Source: CBDFLD01 sp965249005 (lineage in GTDB: Bacteria > Acidobacteriota > UBA6911). Taken from it: a DNA stretch of 64,000 nt. Positions 25,184 to 35,315 of the stretch are shown piece after piece. A model generated the notes under the pieces. That model did not search any database. It saw nothing but the letters and a program-made list of their open reading frames with translations, and was not told where the DNA came from. The stretch lies in contig CBDFLD010000023.1 of assembly GCA_965249005.1 (NCBI GenBank), positions 620,001 to 684,000 of the forward strand, given 5' to 3'. The first letter of the stretch is position 1; each line of letters opens with the position of its first letter. A program made the position numbers and the translations under genes.

Positions 25184-26526
25184 TACGGTAGCTCCCCAAG
25201 GTAGCGCAGCGCCACGAAGAACGCGTACAGAAACGCAACCAACGACGCCAGGAAGTAGCCGTAGCCATAGAAGGCGAATCCCATCTTCATCGTTACATAG
25301 GTCAAAGACGCGTTGGCGACGAGAAAGACAATTTGGAGCCTCAGCGCGGCCATCCGCAAATCGAAGTACGACAGCAAGATCGACAAAAACAAAAACATCA
25401 TCTGAAAAAATGCCCCCAAAACGCCGAATCGAAAGATTCCTAGCTGTAAAAAATTCAGCTGAAGCTTCTCGAAGATCGCCGGCGATAGAAGAATCATCGT
25501 CATACTGACAATTGTCTGCAGTACGAGGAAACTGCGGGCATTATAGAAAATGCATTTCACGATCGCTCGATGGTTTTGCCGGATACGTTCGAAGTTCACG
25601 TGCGCGTGCAAATCTCGATAGAAGCGAACGTAATTCTCGAAGAAGTCTGTCTCCACGCTGAGAACGAACAAAGACATGGCCGGAATAATGGATAGATACG
25701 CGAGAAACATGGCGCTGTCGTAATCTGGATACGAAACCAGACCATTGCCGTGCAGCTCCCCCTGGGGACTCCCCCACATGATCCACTTGTCGACCCAGAT
25801 GGCCATGTTGTAGACCAGCCCGCTCAGCGCGAGTTCCCAGTACTTCTTGAAGTACACCAAGAAGGCGAACGGCTTTATGACGCCAAAACGATACTCCGCA
25901 AAGATCTTGGCAATGAGCGTAAAAAGGATGACGGCAAGTCCCAGGCTGAAACCGATCAACATCCCGGCGACCCCATGGGGGTTCATGAGCCAGAGCGCAC
26001 CTCCGCATCCCGCCGCCATTCCAACTGCAAAGGCGCCACTGATCGAGTTATGATCCTTCAACGCACTCAAAAAGACTGCGACGAGCCAGATTCCACAGAT
26101 CAGGAAATAGTTTGCGATCGCGGCCAGCTGAACGCCCAAGGACAGCTTTGCATAGAGCAGATAGAACAGGGGCACGAAGAGGAGCTGGCAGCCGAAAATC
26201 AAGGCCATTCCTCCCAGGAGGATCCCCGGTCCTTGCCGTACATCCCGTTCGTAGAATCTGTCGGAAAGATAACGGGTCAGGATCATCGTGACCGGACCGC
26301 AAAAAACGAGCGAGAAACCAAAATTGTAGATGATGATGATGCGAAACGTGACCAGTTTCTCGGGCAAGCCGGTGCGGGCCCCGATCATCGAAATGCTTCC
26401 CAACGATAAGATCGTCAGCAGCCAGGGACCCGTGGAGGTGAGGGCCGAGTGGGCAAAACCTTGGACAATGCCCCACAGATCGCCCCGTTGGGCTAGCTTG
26501 CGGAGGGTGAAGCCAATACCGGCCAT
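25141..26526 (-). CDS. pelG: PelG, inner-membrane Pel polysaccharide transporter/synthase subunit
   Basis: 461 aa, about 12 hydrophobic segments. The N-terminus MAGIGFTLRKLAQRGDLWG followed by STGPWLLTI is characteristic of PelG, a Wzx/MATE-like protein that works with PelF, PelD and PelE in synthesis and export of the GalNAc-rich Pel polysaccharide across the inner membrane. The DYDSAMFLAYLSIIP and ETDFFENYVRFY segments also match the family. It overlaps pelF by 34 bases and is the last gene of the cluster. Its 3' end overlaps the convergent anti-sigma kinase gene. Confidence 0.93.
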   Translation of the reverse strand: MAGIGFTLRKLAQRGDLWGIVQGFAHSALTSTGPWLLTILSLGSISMIGARTGLPEKLVTFRIIIIYNFGFSLVFCGPVTMILTRYLSDRFYERDVRQGPGILLGGMALIFGCQLLFVPLFYLLYAKLSLGVQLAAIANYFLICGIWLVAVFLSALKDHNSISGAFAVGMAAGCGGALWLMNPHGVAGMLIGFSLGLAVILFTLIAKIFAEYRFGVIKPFAFLVYFKKYWELALSGLVYNMAIWVDKWIMWGSPQGELHGNGLVSYPDYDSAMFLAYLSIIPAMSLFVLSVETDFFENYVRFYRDLHAHVNFERIRQNHRAIVKCIFYNARSFLVLQTIVSMTMILLSPAIFEKLQLNFLQLGIFRFGVLGAFFQMMFLFLSILLSYFDLRMAALRLQIVFLVANASLTYVTMKMGFAFYGYGYFLASLVAFLYAFFVALRYLGELPYQTFIGSNPSIKRA

Positions 26527-28025
26527 TTGCTATCGTCCTCTTTCGAAACCGACCGAGTGGGTTCAGCCATGGAGCGCGCGTAGAGATCGTGGTAGGCTCG
26601 GTCCAAATCGTTCTTGTTGTACGATCTTCGCACCCGTTCTCGAATAGCTTTGGAGCATCGCCCATGCCATTCTGGGTCCATCAACAGACGGCGAAGCGCC
26701 TTGGCCGTCGCCGTGGGATTGGATAGGGGTGTGATGGCACCGCCCGGCCCCAGTTTTGGGCTCTCTCCCGGGGTCCCCAGGATCATCTCCCGGCAGGCAC
26801 CCACATCGCAGGCCACTGTCGGTACGCCCACCGCTCCAGCCTCCAAAATGACCAACGGTTGAGCTTCGCTGATACTGGTCAATACGACAACATCGATCCG
26901 GCCCAAGTAGTCGTGCAGATTCACGCTTCCCTTGAAGGTCATTATCCCTCCGAGCCCCATGTGGATTACCATCGATTGGCATTCCTGAAAGTAATCCGTG
27001 TCCTCGTCGGTCGGCCCAAGAACGAGCGCGCTAAAGTCGGCAATCAGGCCTCGCAGAATGGCGCAGGCCCGGATGTAGTTCTTGACGTCCTTGATCGGCA
27101 CCACGCGCCCGATAAACGCGACGGTCGGCAGACGATTTTCAGCAGAGCGCTCGATTAGGGAATATTTTCCCCAGTCGATCCCGTTCGGAATCACCCTGAG
27201 CTTGTCGGACTCCGCCCCCTCCTCGAGTTGAAACTGCTGGTTTCCCTCGTACAAAGTGATGATCGTTTGTGCTGCCTGATAGCAAGAACGAGAGTACGAT
27301 GCAAAGGTATCGACGTATAAATCGCGAGTATCCGCCCGGGATTTCTCGATCGTCAGCTCCCCGTGTTGTCGGTCATGCAACCAGTCTGCCATCGCGATCT
27401 CGATACGCCGTTCGTTCGTATAGATGCCGTGCTCGGTGAGCAGCATGGGGCGACCCGTTTCCCATGTGGCCCGGGCAGCCAAGAGTCCGGCATAGCCTGT
27501 GCAGAAGGTATGGTAGACCCGGGCCGTGGGAAGCGGCGCCAGCAGGACGGAGAACAAGCCTGAACTGAGAGTACGCCAACCCCAGAAGAAATCCAGAAAG
27601 GAGCTATCGGACCATGTCTCCTGGTACATCTCCAACAAAAACTCCCATGCTTCCTTGGAATTGAGGAGTGCATCGGCGCCAACCCGGCCCCGATGCGGAT
27701 GCAGCGTTTCCAGGATCTCACGGAGCTCCGGCAGGCCGCCCTGCGATTGCATCCTGCTCAACGGACCCCTCAGCTGGGGAAGGATGTTCTCTTCGAAACG
27801 ACTGGTGCCAGGCGGTAAGACCTGAAGCGAGACTGGAGAAAGTCCGACGACATTCCGGGGAATCTCGTAACGTTGGACTAGATTCTCCTTCTCGGATACC
27901 AGGGCAACCAGGTAGAAGGAAAGGTCCTCGTGGGCCTGGATCAGGTGGTGCGTCCAGGTTGAAACACCTCCTGTGACGTAAGGGTAGGTGCCCTCCAGAA
28001 TCAGACAGACATCCGGGGTTTTCAT
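26493..28025 (-). CDS. pelF: PelF, Pel polysaccharide glycosyltransferase (GT4)
   Basis: 510 aa cytosolic glycosyltransferase. PelF uses UDP-GalNAc and polymerises the Pel chain. The N-terminal LILEGTYPYVTGGVSTW is the family signature. The GT-B EX7E motif is the glutamates of SEAQPLVILEAG, followed by GVPTVACDVGACREMI. The segment VIPNGIDWGKY for nucleotide binding and the GRVVPIKDVKNYI stretch are also present. It overlaps pelE by ATGA and pelG by 34 bases, so expression is coupled. Confidence 0.94.
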   Translation of the reverse strand: MKTPDVCLILEGTYPYVTGGVSTWTHHLIQAHEDLSFYLVALVSEKENLVQRYEIPRNVVGLSPVSLQVLPPGTSRFEENILPQLRGPLSRMQSQGGLPELREILETLHPHRGRVGADALLNSKEAWEFLLEMYQETWSDSSFLDFFWGWRTLSSGLFSVLLAPLPTARVYHTFCTGYAGLLAARATWETGRPMLLTEHGIYTNERRIEIAMADWLHDRQHGELTIEKSRADTRDLYVDTFASYSRSCYQAAQTIITLYEGNQQFQLEEGAESDKLRVIPNGIDWGKYSLIERSAENRLPTVAFIGRVVPIKDVKNYIRACAILRGLIADFSALVLGPTDEDTDYFQECQSMVIHMGLGGIMTFKGSVNLHDYLGRIDVVVLTSISEAQPLVILEAGAVGVPTVACDVGACREMILGTPGESPKLGPGGAITPLSNPTATAKALRRLLMDPEWHGRCSKAIRERVRRSYNKNDLDRAYHDLYARSMAEPTRSVSKEDDSKWPVLASPSAS

Positions 28026-29121
28026 ATCCCCTCTCGTTCGACCCCCGAGTCCAATGAGCCAATGAATGCAGATTCTCCGGCCCAGAGCGTCACCGTCTCC
28101 AACGCGTTCAGGGAAAGATCCTCCTTTGATTCAATCGATGCATGTTGGCCGGCAGCAACGGTCCTGAGCTCCGAAAAGCGCTTCAGCTGAAAGAGGTTCT
28201 CCATGTACCAGAGCGTCATCTCTGGCGAAGAGAAGCCCTCTTGCTTGCAGCTCTCCCACCAGGCCGCACCTTCCCGATGATTACCCTGACGCGAGAGGAT
28301 TCTTCCGACCGCCATCCGCGCCTCGAAATTGCCCCTGTTCAGCTTCAAGTACTGGAGGTAGCCTTTGCGGGCCAATTCCCGGTTCTCCTTTTCCCGGTCT
28401 GCGTCGAGCACACCGAGTCATAGTGAGAAGCAAGAGCAAGGATCGGTTCTGCTTCGTCCCCCGATTGTCGAGCCCGTTCTTGCAGCTTCAGTGACTGATC
28501 GAGAAAATCGGCTTCGATCTTCGATATCGCAGTGGCGGCGTGGACCCGGACGGCGTTGCTTGGATCCTGTAGTGCCTGATTGAGGACGGGGGCAAAGGCC
28601 GGTCTGTAATGTTTCGTGATCAGGGCAATCAAGGCCTGTTTCTGGCGCACGTTGCCGAAACGCATGATTTCAACAAAGGGAGTGATGTTCCCCTTGGCCT
28701 CGGCTCCCTGCACCGTCCGGGCCACTCTGTCCAACTCCAGGTCCGCTTCTAGCTCTTCCGCTGGGAAAATGCCTGCGTACCACTCTTCGACAGAGACCGG
28801 GTCGCGAGCAAACCAGATCGCGAGCCCTACCGACATCATCGTCCCCAAAGGTCCCAGAGGGCCGAGCGTCGTCGTCGACACCATCAAGAGGAAGGGAAGA
28901 CGTAGATCCCGATCCGACCGGTGCTGATGGAGAGTCCAAAGGCCAAGAAGCGCCACTACAACAAAATGGAGTGCAAGCGCCAAAAATGGTGGAAGTCGGC
29001 CTTGGGTAAGATAGAAGAGTCCGCCCGCTTCGAGAGCGAAGGTCCCAAGTGTGATGGCCACACCCCAACCGAGTCGATCGAAGCGAGCTGGTTGCGGTTT
29101 CTCGAGATCGCCAGACGTCAT
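28022..29121 (-). CDS. pelE: PelE, inner-membrane TPR protein, interrupted by an apparent frameshift
   Basis: The first frame (258 codons from 29121) has two N-terminal membrane segments (about 18-36 and 44-62) and a repeat-containing soluble part ending LALASHYDS. Homology then continues in another frame at 28411 as LDADREKENRELARKGYLQY and runs to 28022. Adding one C at about 28417 (TATGACTCGG to TATGACCTCGG) would give one protein of about 360 aa, close to known PelE with its membrane hairpin and TPRs. PelE binds PelD in the synthase complex. Either the assembly has a one-base error, or the gene is broken or recoded. As the sequence stands, a GTG at 28411 could start the second piece. Confidence 0.75.
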
Positions 29122-29139
29122 AGATCCATTTCGTGAGAA

Positions 29140-30627
29140 TCAGTCGGAGAATTCAGGATGCGCTCTCGTTGTTTCAGGGCCCCGAACTGGGAGCTCCAGG
29201 GAGTGCCCGCCCGCCGGGCCGACACGCTCGCCGAGACCAAGGAGCGAGCTCGTAGTCACGGAACCATCTTTCTGGCGAGCGGGTTCCTCCAGCGATTGAG
29301 CCGTCATGGACAACTGAACCCAGCGCCATTCTTTCTTGAGCGCCGGTTCCATTCTCTCCGTCAGCCGCTGCACAATGTTCTGTGCGTCCCTTACCGGGGT
29401 TGACGGCATCAAGATGGCAAACTCTTGCCGCTGATCTCCGGGAAATTCGAAGATCAGATCCGTAATCCTCAGAACCTCGTGAACGCTCCGTCGGACGGCT
29501 TCGGAAATCGCGGCCCAGGTTTCAGCACTCAAATCCTGGCGGCTTTCCACTCGAATCATGATCCGGGCAAGATCGAAAGGCACTCGCCTCGCCAACAGGG
29601 TAAGGAAATCTTTTTGACGAGAATAAAAACTCGCAGAAAACTGTCGCGCCTGCGGATTGACGATGGTTTCCGACTGGACCTGCTGACCCCGCTTGGCCCG
29701 CGCATAGGCCGTCGCGACCCAGTCACACAGAATCTGGAAGCTTTGAATCGTGCTGAAGTTCAGGTCAAAGAAACCGAGCTTCTCCACCTTGAGCATCCCT
29801 ACGATTTCCTCGGTCGCCGTGTCGATCAGGGGCCCCGCCAGCAAACCCTGGTCTTGCAAGAAGGCCTCGTCCTCAGCGTTTGTGGCAGAGACAACGCGTC
29901 TTTCACCGACCACTTTCTGAAACAGGGGCGATTCCGAAACGAACGTCCTGCTGTAAGCATCGTCGCTTTTCCAGCCTGACTCGAGTGCCAACTTCAGCGT
30001 TTTGTCATCCATGAGGAAAAGTGAGAGCTGCTCGGGATTCATGATCGGGGCGGCTAGTTTGGAAACTCCGAGCAATACGTCATTCGGGTCGGAGGCCTCC
30101 AGACCCTTGGCCGCCTCGTAGAGGCTCACGGCTGAGCCCAGCTGGGAGGCAACCACAGTCTCCAGCCTCGATTTGGCTTGGTTCGTTTCCTCCAGCGAGG
30201 TGAAAAGCTCACCCGCTCTCTGCTCGACCGAGTCCAGGTCTCGCTGGAGCTTCTGCTCGGACCGAAACCCTCGCATTCGAAGCTCGCCCAGGACGAGAGC
30301 TGCCAGCGTCCAAAAAAACGGGTTCACGACTATCTGCCACAGATGGCCGTAGAGGTCGTGCGCGATGGATTGAGCGGGGACATTCCAGAGCAGCAGAGCG
30401 AGGCTGGATAGAACTGCGCCCATGATGCCTTCCGCGGTCCCGTATTGCACGGCAACCACCGCTACGATGATCCAGAAGGGATGGGGGTTCGCACCCCAAA
30501 AACGATCTCCGTCCAGCAGGAACTGGTCGAACGCGAGCATGGCAACCAGGAAACCGACCGTTTCCAGAATTGCCGAACGTTGCAGCCCGAACCAAAGTCG
30601 ACTTGGAATGCTAGGTTTAGGAAACAT
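29140..30627 (-). CDS. pelD: PelD, c-di-GMP receptor of the Pel system
   Basis: 495 aa from the ATG at 30627. It has four N-terminal membrane segments (about 18-38, 50-66, 67-83 and 100-116), a coiled coil (120-160), a GAF domain (about 165-310) and a degenerate GGDEF domain (about 325-450). The GGDEF active site is lost (FPGDQRQEF), but the inhibitory-site RxxD is kept as RITD at 387-390, with an arginine near 421. This is the site through which PelD binds c-di-GMP and switches on Pel synthesis. The ATG overlaps the upstream stop as TGATG. Open frame continues upstream but is only the shadow of the neighbour. Confidence 0.92.
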   Translation of the reverse strand: MFPKPSIPSRLWFGLQRSAILETVGFLVAMLAFDQFLLDGDRFWGANPHPFWIIVAVVAVQYGTAEGIMGAVLSSLALLLWNVPAQSIAHDLYGHLWQIVVNPFFWTLAALVLGELRMRGFRSEQKLQRDLDSVEQRAGELFTSLEETNQAKSRLETVVASQLGSAVSLYEAAKGLEASDPNDVLLGVSKLAAPIMNPEQLSLFLMDDKTLKLALESGWKSDDAYSRTFVSESPLFQKVVGERRVVSATNAEDEAFLQDQGLLAGPLIDTATEEIVGMLKVEKLGFFDLNFSTIQSFQILCDWVATAYARAKRGQQVQSETIVNPQARQFSASFYSRQKDFLTLLARRVPFDLARIMIRVESRQDLSAETWAAISEAVRRSVHEVLRITDLIFEFPGDQRQEFAILMPSTPVRDAQNIVQRLTERMEPALKKEWRWVQLSMTAQSLEEPARQKDGSVTTSSLLGLGERVGPAGGHSLELPVRGPETTRAHPEFSD

Positions 30628-32173
30628 CACTGAATCCGTCGAAAAACATAGAAGCCGATGGACCGGTACGTTCTGGCCGTGTCGATCGCGTAGGCACTCT
30701 GATCGAACCAGAACTGTGCTTCCATGTCCGCCATCAGTTGGCAGTTCACTCGAACTCCGAAGGTAGGACCCCGACCGCCCAGCCGATCCTTCAGGTAGCC
30801 CACGTAGCCCTGTGTATACAAAAACGGCGTCCAATCGTGCCCGACCGAGAACGTCCCGGAATGGACCTCCCGGCTGACCAGTGGGAGCGGATGGAAAAGG
30901 ATTCCCTCGGGGCCCATCCTTGAGTGGATCCAGGTCCGGTATTCTCCATCGTAGCTGTAGTGGAGCGCGAGCTCCGGGCGACCGAGCTTCAGCGCATAGC
31001 TCACACCCCCCTTGGCCGACAACGATTGAGCGACATTGGGAAGATCTTCCAGACCGTAGCGATTCATGCCCACATTCACCCAACCGGTCACGCGCCGATG
31101 GAAGCTTTGCGACCGGGTCAACCCTATCCGGTCTCGAACCCCACGGGCCGCGGCACTCTCGACGAAATCCCAGAAGGGTTGCCGGAAGACGAGCTCCACC
31201 CCGCTCCGTCCTCCCCCGCCCAGGGCGAGGTACTGAAGTCCGAATCCCGGTCTCGAGCCGGAAACAAAAAACGATCCCTTCAGCTGCGCTCCATTCAAAT
31301 AGCTCTGCTGCAGGAAGAGTTCGGATCTGTAACGGACCCCTGAGAACGAGGTGGTTTCTCCATTGAGAAGCTGAATCTCATCCACTTCAACCGTGTTCCG
31401 ATCGGTCACGAATCCAAAACGGAGAGAATCCGATATTCGTGTCTCCCCCGAAGGCGAAGAACCCGCACGGATTCCCCCCCTTGAATGCTACGGCTGTCCA
31501 TTTCAAGACCGATGTGGGAGGTTTGGGATCGTCGAAGCGTCTTCCCGAGGGCCTCGATATCCTCGCTCCTGGGGTCCCGCGTGAGCAGGTCCAGGTAGAT
31601 GGCCTCGGCAGCCCTCCAACGACCGGCATTCCATTGAGCCTCAGCCAGGGTAGTTGAAACCCAGCCATTATCGGGATAATCCCTCCGCACTCGCTCGAGG
31701 AGACGGATGGCTTCGTCCTGTTTGCCCGTCTCGAGCAATAGCCGGGCAGCCATGAGCTCGAGCCGAGGATCTGCCGGACCTGCATCTTCGGTCGACCCTG
31801 GCGCGCCGGTCGGTTGCGTCAAAGACGAGATTCGAATCACAAGACTCTGTGCCTGCGCATCGACGGTATACTGCACCGGTCGCACACCGACTATCAGGAG
31901 ACTGTCATAACCTGCAGCCGTCCAGGCGATCCAGGAAGGGGCCAACCGGGACAGCTCTGCCACGTTTGAAAGCTTCAGCGCTTCATCGAACCGGAGCAGG
32001 AGTTCCCGTCCTTCGACCTGGCTCTGGACGCTGGCCGGTTTCCGGCAAGGGATCTCGAGACGAGCAACCGTTTGGTCCGTCGTGACTAAAACCTTATCAG
32101 GGGTGATGGCGGATGCGGGAGCCGGGCTACATAGGAGCACGGCGGCCAACAGCAGTAGGACGAACCGATTCAA
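30627..32173 (-). CDS. PelB C-terminal part: TPR and outer-membrane beta-barrel protein, apparent frameshift
   Basis: Frame one (from a TTG at 32173, overlapping the upstream stop) has a signal peptide (MNRFVLLLLAAVLLCSPAPASA), a beta domain, TPRs around residues 135-215 and first barrel strands ending GRHEYRI. Its stop at 31406 overlaps a GTG that opens a second frame to 30627. Reading the second frame back gives SDSLRFGFVTDRNTVEVDE, which continues the barrel naturally, so one missing T at about 31425 would give one protein of about 514 aa. The second frame alone lacks a signal peptide and could not reach the outer membrane. The barrel matches the export pore part of PelB. Confidence 0.7.
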
Positions 32174-35100
32174 TTTTGCTCTCTCCCCGGAGCGGACAAC
32201 AACCCCCGTGCTTGTTCATATCGGCCCAAGTCCAGCAGAACGGAGACGAATTCGGCGCGCAGCTGCTCGTGGCCGGGTCGTTCGTGCATCAGCTTTTCGA
32301 ACTCTTCGACCGACTCCGGGCTCCGTCCGTTGCGATGAAGCAGGTGTGCCCGTAAGATATTTATTTCGAAAGATTTGTTTTCTATCTGCTCAGCCATTTC
32401 GAGTGCCCGCTGGTAGTGATGACGTGCGCCCTCCTGGTCCTTGGAGTCCTTCAGAAGCTCCGCGTAGATCATATGACTGGTCGGGTCCCCATCGCCGAAC
32501 CATAGATAGTGGGCGAACATCTTCTTGGCTGAAGTCCGATCGCCCCTCTTGAAGAACAGACCCGCGAGTTGCCGGAGCGCTGCTTGATTGTCGGGTTCCG
32601 CCTCGACCACAGCCTGGAGCGCTCCGAAGGCAATTTCGTCGAGTTCGAGAGCAAGCGCCCTTTCCGCCATCCAATGGCTTCGCCTGATGCGGTTCTCGTG
32701 CTTGAGCTCGCGCGCGAGGATCGAAGACAACGCGGCCCGGTCCTTGATCTGGACCATGGTATCGATGTAGACGTCGATCAGCGGACTTGAAACGCCGGGC
32801 GCAGGGAGGTCGTTGCGAAGGACCTTGGCGGCGCGTTCCGGCGCACCCAAGACCAGAAGGTGACGAATCCATACGACACGATCCGAGAATGAAGCGGTGG
32901 CCGCCCTTCCCTCCAGCCAATCGAGCGCGCCTTCGGGCGGCCGCGGTCCCCAGAGAAAGAGCAGCTCCGAGACCTCCTCCGAGCTTGGCCCCGCTCCTTC
33001 GGCCAATCCAAGAAAGGTACGTTCGGCATCGGTCTTGGCTCCCATATTCAGCAACTCAAAGGCAGCCGCCCGCCGCTCTTCGCGAGGGAGCTCTGAATGG
33101 CTGCCGCGGTGACGCATGAAATCCAGGTACTCCTCTACTCGCTCGAGATCGACAAGCGTCTTGGAATAGACCGGGACCCAATCTCCGCCCACGGCATGAG
33201 CAAAGTGCCGGACGTAGGGCAAAACCTCGGCCGCGCTGGAACGGTCTACCAAGGCGGCGAGCCGGGTTTCTTTTTCCTGCACCGGAAGATCGTCTCGTTC
33301 CAGTTCTTCTTTCAGAAACGTGATGCTTCCCGATCGCTGCTGGTTTCGATCCGCGACTTCCAGGTAGGTGAACAACCAGGGGTCCGGTTTTGTCCGCGCC
33401 AAATCCGGCAGGACTCCAAGGGCCACTTCCTCTCCTTTCACTTCGATCAGGGCCCAGACGATCTCTTCTTGCTCATCCAGGGTTAGGCCGGGCCGCTGCA
33501 GCTTATCGCCCCAGTACTCCTGGGCTTCCAGTTCCACCGGCCCGCCCGCTCTCAGGTGTGCTTGCAATGCTTCTTCGTAGGCCGAGATCTCGATCGGGGA
33601 GCCTTTTCGAACGGGACGAAGGTAGTCGAGCCCCTCGCCTGGATTCCCGGCAGCTGCCAAAGCCGATCCAAGCCACAATCGGCTCTTGTTGTTACGATTC
33701 TCATCGTAGATCAGTCGGGCGCATTGCACTGCCAAAGCCGGCTTTTCGCGATCCATGGATAGAAAGTAGAGTCTTTCGAGCAGGTGCTGGGAGAGCTCGC
33801 GACCAGAATTCTCTATCCAGCGAGAAACGACTCCTGGTCGCCCGCCGGCGACTGCCAACTGAACCCAGGATTCATCGATCTCGGCGGAGCCACGGCTGTG
33901 CCTCAGTTTCTCAAACAGCGCCAATCCTTCCTCGACTCGATTCAGCTCCAAATAGAGCTGGGCGAGATCCGGGCAAGCATGGTCGGGAACTCGATCGCCC
34001 AATTCTTGGAGCAGTCGCAAGGAATCGTCCGGGCGGCGCATCTTGCGATAGAGGAAGGCCAGCATCACTCGTTGCTGCGCGTCAAGCTGCGGGTCGCGCT
34101 CGGCTGTTGTGATCCATTTCCGAGCAGCAGGAGCATCGCCTAGATGAAACGTGATCTCAGCCGCCAACACGGGCTGGGATGAGAGAAAACCGCTTCCAAG
34201 GTCGGCCAGCAGCAACTTTACAAAGTCCAGGCGCTTCTCCTCGTAGGCTGTCTCGGCGAGACGAACGAGGAGCTCGGGATGCAGGTTGGCGAGGCCGGCT
34301 TCTATCGCTGCGTTGGTCGCCAGGGTTGATTCTCTTGCATCCAGCGCCAAGTGCATCAGTGTTTCGATCAAGCCACCACCACCTTGTAGTGCGCCCTTCA
34401 TCCCACTGCGCAGGTAGATCGACTTGAGGCGATGGAACGCAATATCCGGATGTCCGGTGCGAATCTGCAGATGAACCCAAATCGACATGAGATCATCGTG
34501 GTTTTCCAGCTGCCCTTCAAAGTGCTCGAGCAAGCGGAGGGCAAGCTCGGGTTGGCCTTTGAATTGAAGCGTATCGACAAACTTGAAACCAAGATCCTGA
34601 TCGCTGTTTGTTTCGAGCCACGAGGACGCCTTGTTATACGCCTCCTGTGGCTGCCCCGCATCGACGAGCAGGTGAACGTAGAGCTCCTGGACCTCGGAGT
34701 GAATCGCCTCAGGATGGCGAGTGCTGAGCCGCCCGAGTGTCGCGAGAGCATCCTGGATCTGCTTCTGGGATGCCTGCAGATATGCGAGATCGACGAAATC
34801 ACTCGTTTGACTGTCGTCGATTTGCAGAAGTGCTTGCAGGGCAGAAATCTGTTTGTCGTATTGGTGCTTGAAATTGTAAGCTCTCGAAAGCTCCCGCAGT
34901 GTGTCCTCCGACGGGGCCTTTCGTCCCACATTTTCCAGATTCCGTATATAGTCATCCTGCCGCTGCCCGTAATGATAGAGAGTCCCGGCCCGTTTCAGGG
35001 CGTCGAGATCCTCCGGGTTCTGATCAACGAACTCCTCAATGAGAGAAATCGCCCGCTCCACGTTTCCGTATTGCAAGTAGAGCTGGGTCAGCGGCGCCAC

Positions 35101-35304
35101 GATGACAGGAGACAGGTCCCCCCCGGCCAGTTCCGCCTCGTAGGCAGAACGGGCCTCGTCGAAATGCCTATCGCGCAACTGCATCAGTGCAATCTCGTGC
35201 TTTCCCGGAATGAGCAACAAGCTCAGACTCAATCCCAGCAGGGCCAAGCCAACCGCTTGAACGCGATGTCGATCCGGCAGCGTGACGCGTATTATGACTC
35301 TCAT
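32170..35304 (-). CDS. pelB: PelB N-terminal part: membrane-anchored TPR scaffold
   Basis: 1044 aa. One N-terminal membrane anchor (about 17-33, LALLGLSLSLLLIPGK) is followed almost entirely by tetratricopeptide helices, for example LTQLYLQYGNVERAISLIEEF. The periplasmic TPR part of PelB binds the modifying enzyme PelA and guides the polysaccharide to the outer-membrane pore. In Pseudomonas aeruginosa, TPRs and barrel form one chain of about 1190 aa. Here the barrel is on a separate downstream gene with its own signal peptide and overlapping start. It begins 11 bases after pelA. Confidence 0.85.
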   Translation of the reverse strand: MRVIIRVTLPDRHRVQAVGLALLGLSLSLLLIPGKHEIALMQLRDRHFDEARSAYEAELAGGDLSPVIVAPLTQLYLQYGNVERAISLIEEFVDQNPEDLDALKRAGTLYHYGQRQDDYIRNLENVGRKAPSEDTLRELSRAYNFKHQYDKQISALQALLQIDDSQTSDFVDLAYLQASQKQIQDALATLGRLSTRHPEAIHSEVQELYVHLLVDAGQPQEAYNKASSWLETNSDQDLGFKFVDTLQFKGQPELALRLLEHFEGQLENHDDLMSIWVHLQIRTGHPDIAFHRLKSIYLRSGMKGALQGGGGLIETLMHLALDARESTLATNAAIEAGLANLHPELLVRLAETAYEEKRLDFVKLLLADLGSGFLSSQPVLAAEITFHLGDAPAARKWITTAERDPQLDAQQRVMLAFLYRKMRRPDDSLRLLQELGDRVPDHACPDLAQLYLELNRVEEGLALFEKLRHSRGSAEIDESWVQLAVAGGRPGVVSRWIENSGRELSQHLLERLYFLSMDREKPALAVQCARLIYDENRNNKSRLWLGSALAAAGNPGEGLDYLRPVRKGSPIEISAYEEALQAHLRAGGPVELEAQEYWGDKLQRPGLTLDEQEEIVWALIEVKGEEVALGVLPDLARTKPDPWLFTYLEVADRNQQRSGSITFLKEELERDDLPVQEKETRLAALVDRSSAAEVLPYVRHFAHAVGGDWVPVYSKTLVDLERVEEYLDFMRHRGSHSELPREERRAAAFELLNMGAKTDAERTFLGLAEGAGPSSEEVSELLFLWGPRPPEGALDWLEGRAATASFSDRVVWIRHLLVLGAPERAAKVLRNDLPAPGVSSPLIDVYIDTMVQIKDRAALSSILARELKHENRIRRSHWMAERALALELDEIAFGALQAVVEAEPDNQAALRQLAGLFFKRGDRTSAKKMFAHYLWFGDGDPTSHMIYAELLKDSKDQEGARHHYQRALEMAEQIENKSFEINILRAHLLHRNGRSPESVEEFEKLMHERPGHEQLRAEFVSVLLDLGRYEQARGLLSAPGREQN

Positions 35305-35315
35305 AGTATTTAGGC

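Noticed and set aside
30628..31083. An N-terminal extension of PelD by about 150 residues
   Set aside because: The extra part lies opposite in phase to the beta-barrel frame, has no homology, and the ATG at 30627 gives a normal PelD N-terminus overlapping the upstream stop.
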